A stretch of 64,000 bases of DNA, taken from the NCBI GenBank assembly GCA_047975205.1, contig JBKEDC010000021.1:1-64000 (forward strand), in the 5' to 3' direction. Shown in pieces: positions 1-7,641 of the stretch. Positions within the stretch are counted from its first letter, which is position 1. Each line of letters opens with the position of its first letter. The DNA is from JBKEDC01 sp047975205. GTDB lineage: Bacteria > Bacteroidota > Bacteroidia > Bacteroidales > Prolixibacteraceae. The translations under genes were made by a program, and so were the position numbers. The notes under the pieces were generated by a model. The model was not told the DNA's origin and searched no databases. It was given only the letters and a program-made list of their open reading frames with translations.

Positions 1-682
1 CCCCAGCAGATTAAGGGGATATGTGATAAAGAATCCAAACCAATGGTTTGTGTGGAAAGGATATATCAATACATAAGAGAAGACAAGGCTTTAGGAGGCT
101 CTATTTATAAGAGCTTAAGGCATAAATTAAAGAATAGAACAAGGCCTGTTTCCGGCAAGCGTCAAGTCATTAAAGACAAAGTTTCTATTGATGAACGGCC
201 GGATGTAATAAATAATAAAGAGCAGTTTGGGGATTGCGAGATAGATTTAATTGTAGGCAAAGAAAATAAGGGTGCAATGGTAACCATAGTAGAGCGGACA
301 ACGTCAATGCTGTTGATTAAGAAAGCTTGAACATGACAAGAATGCCGACCGGCTTGCTAAGGTTGTCATAGGTATGCTAAGACTTTATAAGAAGTGCGTT
401 TTGTCGATAACAAGCGATAATGGAAGCGAATTTGTCAGACATAAACTTATCTCTCAAAAGCTTGATTGTGAGTTCTATTTTGCTCATCCTTATTCTTCAT
501 GGGAAAGAGGATTGAGTGAGTATACAAATAAGCTTGTGAGGCAATATATACCTAAGAAATCAACGTTTAATCCATACGATGACGAGTTCGTAAAGCAAGT
601 TCAATATAAAATAAACAGAAGACCTAGAAAAATTTTAGACTTTGAGACACCTAAAGATTTATTCTTTAAATTTGTCGCTTAA
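1..682 (+). pseudogene. IS30-family transposase, 5'-truncated and frameshifted
   Basis: This is the C-terminal two thirds of an IS30-type DDE transposase. The reading frame is open from base 1, so the N-terminal DNA-binding part lies outside the window. The first piece holds the motif FGDCEIDLIVG with the first catalytic Asp and stops at 328-330. The second piece, in another frame, resumes with LEHDKNADRLAKVV from about 324 and runs to 682. It holds SDNGSEF (second Asp) and SSWERGLSEYTN (catalytic Glu region). Joining the frames at about 324 restores continuous homology, so a single small indel broke the gene. The stretch just after the stop (about 688-711, containing CATTTGGTTCTAGAATTT) may be the terminal inverted repeat, but the other end is not visible. 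Programmed frameshifting is unlikely because there is no slippery run at the junction and IS30 transposases are normally one frame. Confidence 0.88.
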
Positions 683-760
683 TCTAATGGGCATTTGGTT
701 CTAGAATTTAAGTATCCTAAAGAGTTTCATTACAAACAATCATTATACATGCTTTTTCTT

Positions 761-768
761 TACTTTTG
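761..768 (+). promoter_or_regulatory. -7 box TACTTTTG upstream of the RsmI-like gene
   Basis: The sequence matches the Bacteroidetes -7 consensus TAnnTTTG and sits 14 bp before the ATG at 783, which implies a very short leader. No clear -33 TTTG is present. Confidence 0.45.
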
Positions 769-782
769 TCGAAAATTCTACT

Positions 783-1484
783 ATGGCAAGCTTATATCTT
801 ATTCCGATAACATTAGGCGAGACAGGACTCAATTCGGTACTGCCTACTGATAACTGCAAAATTATTCTTAAACTAAAACACTTTATTGTTGAAAATGTGA
901 GAACCGCCAGAAGGTTCTTAAAACAAGTAGACAGATCAATAAATATTGATGATTTGTATTTTTACGAGCTGAACAAACACACTGATTTAAAAGCTATCGA
1001 TGATTATTTGCAACCCATTGTTGATGGCTTTGATGTAGGTGTTATGTCGGAAGCAGGCTGCCCGGGCATTGCCGACCCAGGAGCTGATGTCGTGCGTTTA
1101 GCCCATCAGAAGAATATGCAGATTGTGCCCTTAGTAGGTCCTTCGTCTATCCTTCTCGCCATGATGGCATCAGGAATGAACGGACAGAATTTTGCTTTCA
1201 ATGGTTACCTCCCCATAAAAAAACAAGAAAAGCAACAATACCTGAAAATGTTGGAAAATAGGGTATTCAGAGAAAATCAGAGTCAGGTTTTCATTGAAGC
1301 TCCTTATCGGAATTTACAATTACTCGACAATTTACTGGTATACTGTAAGCCAACTACGAAGCTTTGCATAGCCTGCAATATTACTTGCACCGATGAATAC
1401 ATTAAAACAAAGAGTATTGCACAATGGAAAAAGCAACAACCCGATATTCAGAAGAAACCGACTATCTTCATTCTCGGGAGCTAA
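783..1484 (+). CDS. SAM-dependent methyltransferase, RsmI/tetrapyrrole methylase family
   Basis: The 233-residue protein belongs to the tetrapyrrole methylase fold family that includes RsmI, the 16S rRNA ribose 2'-O-methyltransferase for C1402. Visible family features are the N-terminal strand MASLYLIPITLGE, the segment GVMSEAGCPGIADPGADVV (the RsmI loop DAGTPGISDPG), and VPLVGPSSILLAMMASGMNGQNFAFNGYLP (RsmI GPSA...ALSASGL..FxFxGFLP). It is shorter and more divergent than canonical RsmI of about 280 residues, with Cys in place of Thr in the SEAGCPG loop. It is therefore more likely the second, Bacteroidetes-specific RsmI paralogue than RsmI itself; the RNA target is unknown. Its stop codon overlaps that of the convergent symporter gene by 4 bp. 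Confidence 0.8.
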   Translation: MASLYLIPITLGETGLNSVLPTDNCKIILKLKHFIVENVRTARRFLKQVDRSINIDDLYFYELNKHTDLKAIDDYLQPIVDGFDVGVMSEAGCPGIADPGADVVRLAHQKNMQIVPLVGPSSILLAMMASGMNGQNFAFNGYLPIKKQEKQQYLKMLENRVFRENQSQVFIEAPYRNLQLLDNLLVYCKPTTKLCIACNITCTDEYIKTKSIAQWKKQQPDIQKKPTIFILGS

Positions 1485-2824
1485 GCCCGAATATTTCCGG
1501 CTCCAATTTTTAATATCAGAAAATTAACTGCAAAGGCTGAAAATAACATATAATTACCGATGGATGATCCGGTGTGTACCGACACGAGCTTGCCGATCAA
1601 TGCCATAAGTCCTCCAACTAATATAGCTATTATGGCATTCCTTTTATTCACTTTAATTTCCCAGAGAGCCAATACGATAGGTACAATAAAAGCTCCGGAA
1701 TAAAAAGATAATGCCAGTAGTAAAGTGTTAATAATAGACGTTGCATAGAGTGCGATAACCATGGCTGCAACACCTATAACTATCACAATATATCGTGTTA
1801 AATGTAGAGAACGCTTATTATTAATGTTCTCATTAAAGAGTTCACTGAGCATCATAGAAGCAGTGAGCAATGTAGTATCTGCCGACGAAAGCACTGCCGA
1901 AAGCAGAGCTGCTGCCATGATTCCAACCACCCAGGTTGGCAAATAGGCTTGAATAAGTTCTATTAATGCTACGGAATGCAACTGATTCGGTGTTAAATTC
2001 TCAGCTGCAAATACACCTAAATAAGCTAATACAAAAGCAAAAGGAATCAACAGTACAGCCGAAAACAATACGCTTCGTTTTGCCACTTGTTCATTGCGGG
2101 CACAAAATATACGCGAATAAACATCAGGACCTACCACAAAAGTTGTAGAAAAGCTCAGTAATAGCACCAATAAATCTATCGGTTTAAAAGAAGGGTTAAA
2201 CGGAAAACTTTCCAACAAGGGACTTACCGAAGCACCACCATGATGAAATAACAGATAAATCGACGATAAAATAATTCCGACAAAAATAATAACTGCTTGT
2301 ATCAAATCCGTTTTAATAATAGATAACTGTCCACCAATTACCGTATAAATAATGAATACCAATGATGCTAAAATTACACCTGTTTCATAAGGCATGGCAA
2401 ACAAACTGAATAAGATTTTGGCAGCAGCAATCACCTGAGCCGACACAATACCCACCCACGCCAAAGGAATAACAATCGATGCTAATTTACGGGCAGAATC
2501 TCCGTAATAATTACCAATCAGATCACTTAATGTAAATTTACCGTGACGAGCTACCCTATTAACCACCGGCAATAAACAAAAAAAACCGATGGCTGCTGAA
2601 AGCAAATACCAAACAGAAGCCCATTTCTGAGACATAGCCAAATTAACACTACCCAAAATTGCTGAACCCCCTAAAACGGAAGCCAATAAACTGCCGGTAA
2701 CCAGAATCGTTCCATTATTCTTTCCGGCCACAAAATAATCAGTTGGCGTTTTAAGCTGTCTTGCCGAAATGTAAGTCAACACAAACAAAGTGAGCAGATA
2801 TATAATCAAGATTGTAAGTACCAT
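1481..2824 (-). CDS. Sodium:solute symporter family (SSS) membrane transporter
   Basis: About 447 residues with roughly a dozen hydrophobic segments. The pattern is typical of Na+:solute symporters: TPTDYFVAGKNNG near residue 30, an S/G-rich segment GSLLASVLGGSAILG, and GIMAAALLSAVLSSADTTLLTASMML in the second half, which carries the Ser/Ser/Asp cluster typical of the SSS Na+ site. The substrate cannot be told from sequence; the family takes up sugars, amino acids, pantothenate or sialic acid. I place the start at the ATG at 2824 rather than a GTG at 2830, because a -7 box (2830-2837) overlaps the GTG. The gene converges on the RsmI-like gene with overlapping stop codons and diverges from the unknown gene at 2866. 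Confidence 0.85.
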   Translation of the reverse strand: MVLTILIIYLLTLFVLTYISARQLKTPTDYFVAGKNNGTILVTGSLLASVLGGSAILGSVNLAMSQKWASVWYLLSAAIGFFCLLPVVNRVARHGKFTLSDLIGNYYGDSARKLASIVIPLAWVGIVSAQVIAAAKILFSLFAMPYETGVILASLVFIIYTVIGGQLSIIKTDLIQAVIIFVGIILSSIYLLFHHGGASVSPLLESFPFNPSFKPIDLLVLLLSFSTTFVVGPDVYSRIFCARNEQVAKRSVLFSAVLLIPFAFVLAYLGVFAAENLTPNQLHSVALIELIQAYLPTWVVGIMAAALLSAVLSSADTTLLTASMMLSELFNENINNKRSLHLTRYIVIVIGVAAMVIALYATSIINTLLLALSFYSGAFIVPIVLALWEIKVNKRNAIIAILVGGLMALIGKLVSVHTGSSIGNYMLFSAFAVNFLILKIGAGNIRA

Positions 2825-2829
2825 TGCCA

Positions 2830-2846
2830 CAAAGTTAATATATTTG
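2830..2846. promoter_or_regulatory. Back-to-back -7 boxes for divergent genes
   Basis: The minus-strand box TAACTTTG (2837-2830) and the plus-strand box TATATTTG (2839-2846) both match TAnnTTTG. They lie one base apart, between the symporter gene and the unknown gene at 2866. The two promoters should compete for polymerase. The symporter transcript would be almost leaderless. Confidence 0.45.
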
Positions 2847-2865
2847 AAACAAATTTCTGCTAAAC

Positions 2866-3342
2866 ATGAAAGCCCGAAGCCTGAAAGAAATCCGTGATGA
2901 ACTAAAAAACTATCCCAATGAGCAACTTTATGAGCTGTGTCTGCGCATGGCTCGTTTTAAAAAAGACAACAAAGAATTGCTAACCTATTTATTATTCGAT
3001 TCTGAAAATGAAACCGATTATGTGCAAAGTATAAAAAATGAAATAGATCAAGGATTTTCCGACATTAACAAGAAAAGCGGATACCTTATAAAAAAGAGCA
3101 TCCGTAAAATTCTTAAAGATACGAAACAAGCTATTCGGTATTCCGATGAGAAATCTACAGAAATAGATCTGCTCTGTTATTTTTGCAGAAAGATGCGGAG
3201 CGAGAAAATACCTATGCAAAATAGTTTAGTTATGCGCAACATGTATGCCACTCAACTTCGAATGGCAGAAACTGCACTTGCGAAACTACACGAAGATTAT
3301 CGTGTAGAGTTTGAAGATGAAATAGCTTGGTTGAAGGCTTAA
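2866..3342 (+). CDS. Conserved-looking protein of unknown function
   Basis: This 158-residue protein is not recognised. It has no signal peptide or membrane segment and is rich in Lys, Glu and Asp. Its predicted character is mostly helical: the opening MKARSLKEIRDELKNYP, then amphipathic stretches such as KKSGYLIKKSIRKILKDTKQ. This suggests a soluble cytoplasmic helical protein. It has its own -7 box (2839-2846), 20 bp before the ATG. Its stop is one base away from the stop of the convergent acr3 gene, so it is a single-gene unit. Codon usage is like the neighbours, which supports a real gene. No function is proposed. Confidence 0.75.
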   Translation: MKARSLKEIRDELKNYPNEQLYELCLRMARFKKDNKELLTYLLFDSENETDYVQSIKNEIDQGFSDINKKSGYLIKKSIRKILKDTKQAIRYSDEKSTEIDLLCYFCRKMRSEKIPMQNSLVMRNMYATQLRMAETALAKLHEDYRVEFEDEIAWLKA

Positions 3343-3343
3343 G

Positions 3344-4375
3344 TTAATATTTCCATTTATTAGCCAGACTTACCAACGATAGCATAACAGGAACTTCAAC
3401 CAAAACTCCCACCACCGTCACCATAGCTGCCGGAGATTGCAATCCGAATAATGAAATGGCAACTGCCACAGCCAACTCAAAAAAATTACTCGCTCCTATC
3501 ATAGCTGCCGGAGAACAAATATTATGAGGTAAACTCATTTTTTTACCTGTAAACCAAGTAATAAAAAAGATAAAATAGGTTTGAATAATTAACGGGAAAG
3601 CAACTAACAGAATAATAAACGGATTGCTTAGAATAATATCTCCTTGAAAAGCAAATAACAAAACCAAGGTTAGTAATAAAGCCACAATTGACAATGATTT
3701 AAATTTCGGTAAGAATGTAGTCTCAAACCATGATTTTCCTCTCCGTTTGATAAGTAGTTTTCGCGTGAAATACCCTGCTAGTAAGGGTATAACTACAAAT
3801 ATGACAATACTTGTCGTCAATGTATCATATGGTATAGCAACATCTGCAATACCTAAAAGTAAACTCACAATCGGGACAAAAGCCACTAAAATAATTAAAT
3901 CATTTATTGCCACCTGAAGCAAAGTATAACTTGGGCTGCCATCAGTTAAATAGCTCCACACAAACACCATCGCCGTGCATGGTGCAGCCCCCAACAAAAC
4001 AGCTCCTGCAATATACTCTCCAACTTGTTCCGGTGATATAAATGCTGAATATAATTTTGTGAAAAATATCCATGCAAAGAATGCCATAGTAAATGGCTTT
4101 ATCAACCAATTTACGACTAGAGTCAACACCAATCCTTTAGGGCGTTTACCTGCATTCTTAATACTTGAAAAGTCTATCTGAAGCATCATAGGATAAATCA
4201 TCAGCCAGACCAATATAGCAATCGGGATGTTTACTTTGGCAATCTCCAAATCAGTAAAAAACTGAATCCCCTCACCGGCAAAGTGTCCGATAGTAATTCC
4301 GATCACAATACATGCACCTACCCATAGTGTAAGATACTTCTCAAAAAAACCGATTTGTTTTTGTGTTGATTTCAT
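3344..4375 (-). CDS. acr3: Arsenite efflux permease, Acr3 family
   Basis: The 343-residue integral membrane protein has ten likely transmembrane segments, the usual Acr3 length and topology. It exports As(III) from the cytoplasm using the membrane potential or proton gradient. The segment GAAPCTAMVFVWSYLTDG carries the conserved Cys of the Acr3 family. The Asn-containing segment LLQVAINDLIILVAFVP and the later GASNFFELAVAVAISLFG (with the family Glu) also match. It starts 3 nt after the stop of the arsC remnant, and arsR lies upstream on the same strand. The three form one arsenic-responsive unit read from the arsR promoter. Confidence 0.93.
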   Translation of the reverse strand: MKSTQKQIGFFEKYLTLWVGACIVIGITIGHFAGEGIQFFTDLEIAKVNIPIAILVWLMIYPMMLQIDFSSIKNAGKRPKGLVLTLVVNWLIKPFTMAFFAWIFFTKLYSAFISPEQVGEYIAGAVLLGAAPCTAMVFVWSYLTDGSPSYTLLQVAINDLIILVAFVPIVSLLLGIADVAIPYDTLTTSIVIFVVIPLLAGYFTRKLLIKRRGKSWFETTFLPKFKSLSIVALLLTLVLLFAFQGDIILSNPFIILLVAFPLIIQTYFIFFITWFTGKKMSLPHNICSPAAMIGASNFFELAVAVAISLFGLQSPAAMVTVVGVLVEVPVMLSLVSLANKWKY

Positions 4376-4378
4376 AGC

Positions 4379-4543
4379 TTATAATTGAGGTTTAATTTGT
4401 TCATCATAAAATTTATGAAAGTCATTTCTAATCTCGTATCGGACTCGAATAAGTCCACTTCGAGCAAAGACTGCACCTCCCATAGCATGAAAAGGTTCAT
4501 CAAAGCCCGGTTGCTCACTAATTAACAAACTATTAAAAAGAAT
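4379..4543 (-). pseudogene. arsC: Remnant of arsenate reductase arsC (C-terminal tail only)
   Basis: The 168 bp between arsR and acr3 are open in the same frame as arsR, directly after its stop codon. They encode a tail that includes GFDEPFHAMGG, then IRVRYEIRNDFHKFYDEQ, and end in IKPQL. This matches, from knowledge of the family, the C-terminus of Bacteroidetes low-molecular-weight-phosphatase-type arsenate reductases (GFDDPSHATGT followed by an IRVRDEI-type helix). A full enzyme is about 135-145 residues; about 45 remain. The N-terminal CX5R phosphate loop and redox cysteines are gone. The first few codons after the arsR stop do not look homologous, so the deletion joint is probably around 4520-4525. 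No ATG exists in the remaining frame that could make a working enzyme. Confidence 0.75.
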
Positions 4544-4840
4544 TTATTGTTGTAAAAATGTTTTGAATAATTCCTGAGCTTCTTTCCAACTTTCTTTATT
4601 AATGCAATATTTTATTTTTGGAGCTTCTATTTCGCCTTGAATCAATCCGGCTGCTTTGAGTTCTTTCAAATGACCGGAAAGTGTTGATTTTACAATTGGC
4701 AGCTCTTCGGTTAAATCGCCACTATAACAACAAGTTTGCTTAGAAAGCAATTCTAATATATATACTCGTATCGGATGTGCCATTGCCTTAGCATATCGAG
4801 CAATTCTCTTCTGTCTATTCGTTAAAATATCTGTGCTCAT
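4544..4840 (-). CDS. arsR: ArsR/SmtB-family arsenite-responsive repressor
   Basis: A 98-residue winged-helix protein of usual ArsR length. It has AMAHPIRVYILELLS (helices 1-2), the recognition helix region LPIVKSTLSGHLKELKAAGLI, and a beta-wing IEAPKIKYCIN. A Cys pair in SKQTCCYSGDLTEEL lies where the classical ELCVCDL arsenite-binding motif sits, so As(III)/Sb(III) sensing is probable though the motif is not canonical. It heads the arsR-arsC remnant-acr3 unit. An 8-bp perfect inverted repeat 3 bp upstream of the start codon overlaps the -7 box, which fits autorepression released by arsenite. Confidence 0.9.
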   Translation of the reverse strand: MSTDILTNRQKRIARYAKAMAHPIRVYILELLSKQTCCYSGDLTEELPIVKSTLSGHLKELKAAGLIQGEIEAPKIKYCINKESWKEAQELFKTFLQQ

Positions 4841-4843
4841 TTC

Positions 4844-4871
4844 TTTGTTCGTTAAATACCGAACAAATATA
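4844..4871 (-). promoter_or_regulatory. ArsR operator overlapping the arsR promoter
   Basis: TTTGTTCG (4844-4851) and CGAACAAA (4860-4867) form a perfect 8-bp inverted repeat around an 8-bp spacer. The minus-strand -7 box TATATTTG occupies 4871-4864 and shares four bases with the right arm. A bound dimer would cover the box and the start of transcription. ArsR-family operators are typically such dyads; assignment to this ArsR is inference from position. Confidence 0.65.
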
Positions 4872-4890
4872 AGTAGTTTCCTCTAAAAAT

Positions 4891-4924
4891 ATAAAAGCTC
4901 TCCTGAGTTCAGAAGAGCTTTTAT
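4891..4924 (-). terminator. Hairpin terminator after uraA
   Basis: An 11-bp perfect stem (4891-4901 with 4914-4924) with a 12-nt loop and A/T-rich flanks. It lies 20 bp beyond the uraA stop on the minus strand and just above the arsR promoter, insulating the two units. Confidence 0.75.
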
Positions 4925-4944
4925 ATTATGTTTTCTATTTCAAA

Positions 4945-6180
4945 TTAAATATCTTTCGGCAGAATCAAATTAAGCACCACACCTAAAAAGGCAGCAATAG
5001 TTAAACCCGACATTTCAACCAAAGATCCAATAGGTATAGACGTAATACCAATTCCTGAAACCAAGATGATGGATGAAATAATCAAGTTGCGCGAATGACC
5101 AAAGTCTAACTGAGCATTAATCATGGTGCGCACACCTATAGAAGAAATCATACCGAAAAGAATGATTGATATTCCTCCCATAACAGGCAAAGGAATATTG
5201 GTAATAGCAGCTCCGAATTTACCGAAAAAACTCAAAAAGATGGCCATAACTGCCGCAATGCGCAGAATTAGCGGATTATAATTTTTAGTAACAGCTAATA
5301 CGCCTGTATTCTCACCATAAGTAGTATTAGCAGGGCCGCCAATTAATCCTGCAAAAACAGTAGCCAAACCATCCCCTAGAATGGTACGATGCAAACCGGG
5401 GTCTTTCACAAAGTCTTTACCCACCACTTCTCCATTACTCTTAATATCGCCAATGTGTTCCATAAAAACAACCAAGGCTATAGGAGCAATGGCAAGCACT
5501 CCCGATAGCGAAAACGAAGGCAAGGTGAAGACGGTATCAATAACTGACTGATCGCTGAACACCAACCAAGGAGCCGCAGATATAGCATCCGTATTAAACA
5601 CTCCCATGAAAGCCGACACTAAATAACCCACAATAACGGCTGTCAATATAGGCACTAGTCGAAAAAACGAACGATCGATAACGCTACACAACACCATGGT
5701 AGCCACGACCGACAAACTAATAATTAAAGATGTTGTACTAAAATCACCTGATGCATAAAGAGCATTATGAATAGCTGTAGGACTCATACGCAGACCAATC
5801 ACTACGATAACCGGACCAACTACAATAGGCGGAAATAATCGGTTGATATTTTCTACTCCCCAGAACTTTATGATACCGGCAATGACTACATAAACTAAAC
5901 CGGCACAAATAATACCGCCCTTTACTTCAGCAATGCCGTATTGTTGCAATACAAGGGTAATAGCACCGATAAAAGCAAAGCTGGAACCTAGGAAAGAGGG
6001 AACCTTAAACTTAGTAACGGAGTGAAAAATTAACGTTCCGACACCTGCACAAAATAATGCGACAGAAGGATTCATGCCGGTTAAGGCCGGAACTAACACA
6101 GTGGCTCCAAACATGGCAAGTACATGTTGGAAACCCAATAACAAGAGTGAAGCTTTACTCTGCTTTGCGATTCTATTCAT
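4945..6180 (-). CDS. uraA: Uracil/xanthine permease, NCS2 family
   Basis: About 411 residues with a predicted 14-segment NCS2 fold. It imports uracil (or xanthine) by proton symport across the inner membrane. Family marks are GFQHVLAMFGATVLVPALTGM at the N-terminus, FMEHIGDIKSNGEVVGKDF (the TM8 Glu of UraA that binds the base) and GLIGGPANTTYGENTGVLAVTKNYNP (the TM10 Glu region, matching uracil rather than xanthine permeases). The ATG at 6180 is the start: a longer frame would begin at 6228 but would contain the promoter boxes at 6199-6229. The gene is monocistronic, with its own promoter and terminator. Confidence 0.92.
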   Translation of the reverse strand: MNRIAKQSKASLLLLGFQHVLAMFGATVLVPALTGMNPSVALFCAGVGTLIFHSVTKFKVPSFLGSSFAFIGAITLVLQQYGIAEVKGGIICAGLVYVVIAGIIKFWGVENINRLFPPIVVGPVIVVIGLRMSPTAIHNALYASGDFSTTSLIISLSVVATMVLCSVIDRSFFRLVPILTAVIVGYLVSAFMGVFNTDAISAAPWLVFSDQSVIDTVFTLPSFSLSGVLAIAPIALVVFMEHIGDIKSNGEVVGKDFVKDPGLHRTILGDGLATVFAGLIGGPANTTYGENTGVLAVTKNYNPLILRIAAVMAIFLSFFGKFGAAITNIPLPVMGGISIILFGMISSIGVRTMINAQLDFGHSRNLIISSIILVSGIGITSIPIGSLVEMSGLTIAAFLGVVLNLILPKDI

Positions 6181-6198
6181 ATATTCTATATTTTGCTG

Positions 6199-6229
6199 CA
6201 AAAATAATTGGAAAGACTTAAGCAGCAAA
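6199..6229 (-). promoter_or_regulatory. uraA promoter, -33 TTTG and -7 TATTTTTG
   Basis: On the minus strand TTTG (6229-6226) is followed after exactly 19 bp by TATTTTTG (6206-6199), a full match to the Bacteroidetes sigma-ABfr consensus. It lies 18 bp before the ATG at 6180. Confidence 0.7.
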
Positions 6230-6510
6230 TCCTTTTACGATCATATTGATATATATCCGCTAAAAAGAAACCAAACATAACGTAAACAAACTAAATTTAT
6301 AGTTAAACCAAAAACTTCGAAAGTCTATTTTACGTAAAAATCGGTGAAAATTATCTTTCTTTACTTGTAGTTGTTTAAATTGGTTTGATTTTCTAATTAT
6401 CAACTAATTAACTTCGATAAAAAAATAAGTGAGCTCAACAAAAAACATCTCTTGCTTATAGCTATGAAAATACAAAATCAATTGTAATATTAACCCTAAT
6501 TTTTATACAT
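6230..6510. other. Intergenic region between divergent uraA and HAD lipoprotein gene
   Basis: Beyond the uraA promoter this stretch holds a 12-bp palindrome TTTTACGTAAAA (6328-6339) and no gene. No convincing promoter for the gene at 6511 was found; TAATTTTT just before its ATG is the nearest partial match. Confidence 0.5.
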
Positions 6511-7548
6511 ATGAAAGTTTTAAAATTTGCAGCCGGTTTTGCCCTTGCTGCTGTGTTGTTTGCATCATGTGCTCCTTCGGCGCAGAAAGAATGCAAAAAA
6601 ACAACCAATGCTAAACCGGAAACTAAAGTATTAGCATCATGGAATGATAATGTTCGCCAACAAATTATTAATTACGTTGAAGATGTTACCAATCCTCAAA
6701 GTCCGAACTTTGTGCCGGTTGCCGACCGTATTTCTACATTCGATAATGATGGCACGTTGTGGAGCGAAAGACCTATTCCACCTCAATTCTTTTTCGCAAT
6801 TGATGAAGTTAAACGTTTAGCGGCTACTACCCACCCGGATTATAACGATAAAGAACCTTTTAAATCGGCTGTTCACGGAAGCTTAGAAGATGTGTTCAAG
6901 CAAGGTAAAGCAGGCTTTATGCAGATTTTAATAGCTAGTCACGCCGGTCTTACTGCCGATGAATTTACCCAAAATGTTCAAAACTGGATTGGAACAGCTG
7001 TAAACCCCGTGAAGCAGAAAAAATACACCGATTTAATTTATCAACCTATGTTGGAACTACTGGATTACTTGCGTGCTCATGATTTCAAGACATTCATTGT
7101 GTCGGGTGGCGGACTTACATTCATGCGTGCTTGGTGTGAAGATGTATATGGTATTCCTCGCGACCAAGTGGTAGGAAGTTCTTTTGAAGGTGCATTTGAA
7201 CTTAACGATGGTGATGTAAAGATTAATCGTTTAGGCAAACTTCATTTCTATGATGATAAAGAAAACAAAGCAGTAGCTATTGAGCGATTCATCGGTCGCC
7301 GACCAATATTCACCGGAGGTAACTCTGATGGCGATTTACAAATGATGCAATACGGTGATAGCAACAAATACAAAAGTTTTCAATTATACGTTTCGCACAC
7401 TGATGGCGAACGCGAGTTCGAATACGGTAAAGATGGCGGAATTTCGGCACTTAATCTAGGTATGGATTATGGCAAAGCACACAATTGGTGCATTGTTGAC
7501 ATGAAAAAAGATTGGAAAGTGGTTTATCCTTTCGAATTGAAAAAATAA
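6511..7548 (+). CDS. HAD-superfamily phosphatase, secreted lipoprotein
   Basis: The 345-residue protein starts with a lipoprotein signal: KVLKFAAGFALAAVLFASC gives a lipobox ending at Cys20, so it is probably anchored to a membrane facing the periplasm or surface. Mature HAD motifs are visible: motif I TFDNDGTLW (nucleophile and acid/base Asp) near residue 87, motif II TFIVSGGG near 203, and motif IV FTGGNSDGDLQMM near 270. This resembles phosphoserine-phosphatase-like acid phosphatases that release phosphate outside the cytoplasm; the substrate is unknown. It is a single-gene unit ending in a strong palindromic terminator and converging on glnN. Confidence 0.85.
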   Translation: MKVLKFAAGFALAAVLFASCAPSAQKECKKTTNAKPETKVLASWNDNVRQQIINYVEDVTNPQSPNFVPVADRISTFDNDGTLWSERPIPPQFFFAIDEVKRLAATTHPDYNDKEPFKSAVHGSLEDVFKQGKAGFMQILIASHAGLTADEFTQNVQNWIGTAVNPVKQKKYTDLIYQPMLELLDYLRAHDFKTFIVSGGGLTFMRAWCEDVYGIPRDQVVGSSFEGAFELNDGDVKINRLGKLHFYDDKENKAVAIERFIGRRPIFTGGNSDGDLQMMQYGDSNKYKSFQLYVSHTDGEREFEYGKDGGISALNLGMDYGKAHNWCIVDMKKDWKVVYPFELKK

Positions 7549-7565
7549 ACTATCGATAACAGAAT

Positions 7566-7610
7566 AAATACAACGGGTGTTCTAGAAATTCTAGAACACC
7601 CGTTGTATTT
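7566..7610. terminator. Near-perfect palindromic bidirectional terminator
   Basis: 7566-7587 is the exact reverse complement of 7589-7610 (22 bp), centred on base 7588. The flanks give A-runs on the left and T-runs on the right, so it can terminate both the HAD gene (plus) and glnN (minus). Confidence 0.85.
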
Positions 7611-7641
7611 ATGAATTGCTTTTTGCAATAATCAACTGCAT

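Noticed and set aside
324..380. Programmed -1 frameshift in the transposase
   Set aside because: The junction AAGAAAGCTTGAA has no A6 or similar slippery heptamer, and IS30 transposases are normally encoded in one frame.
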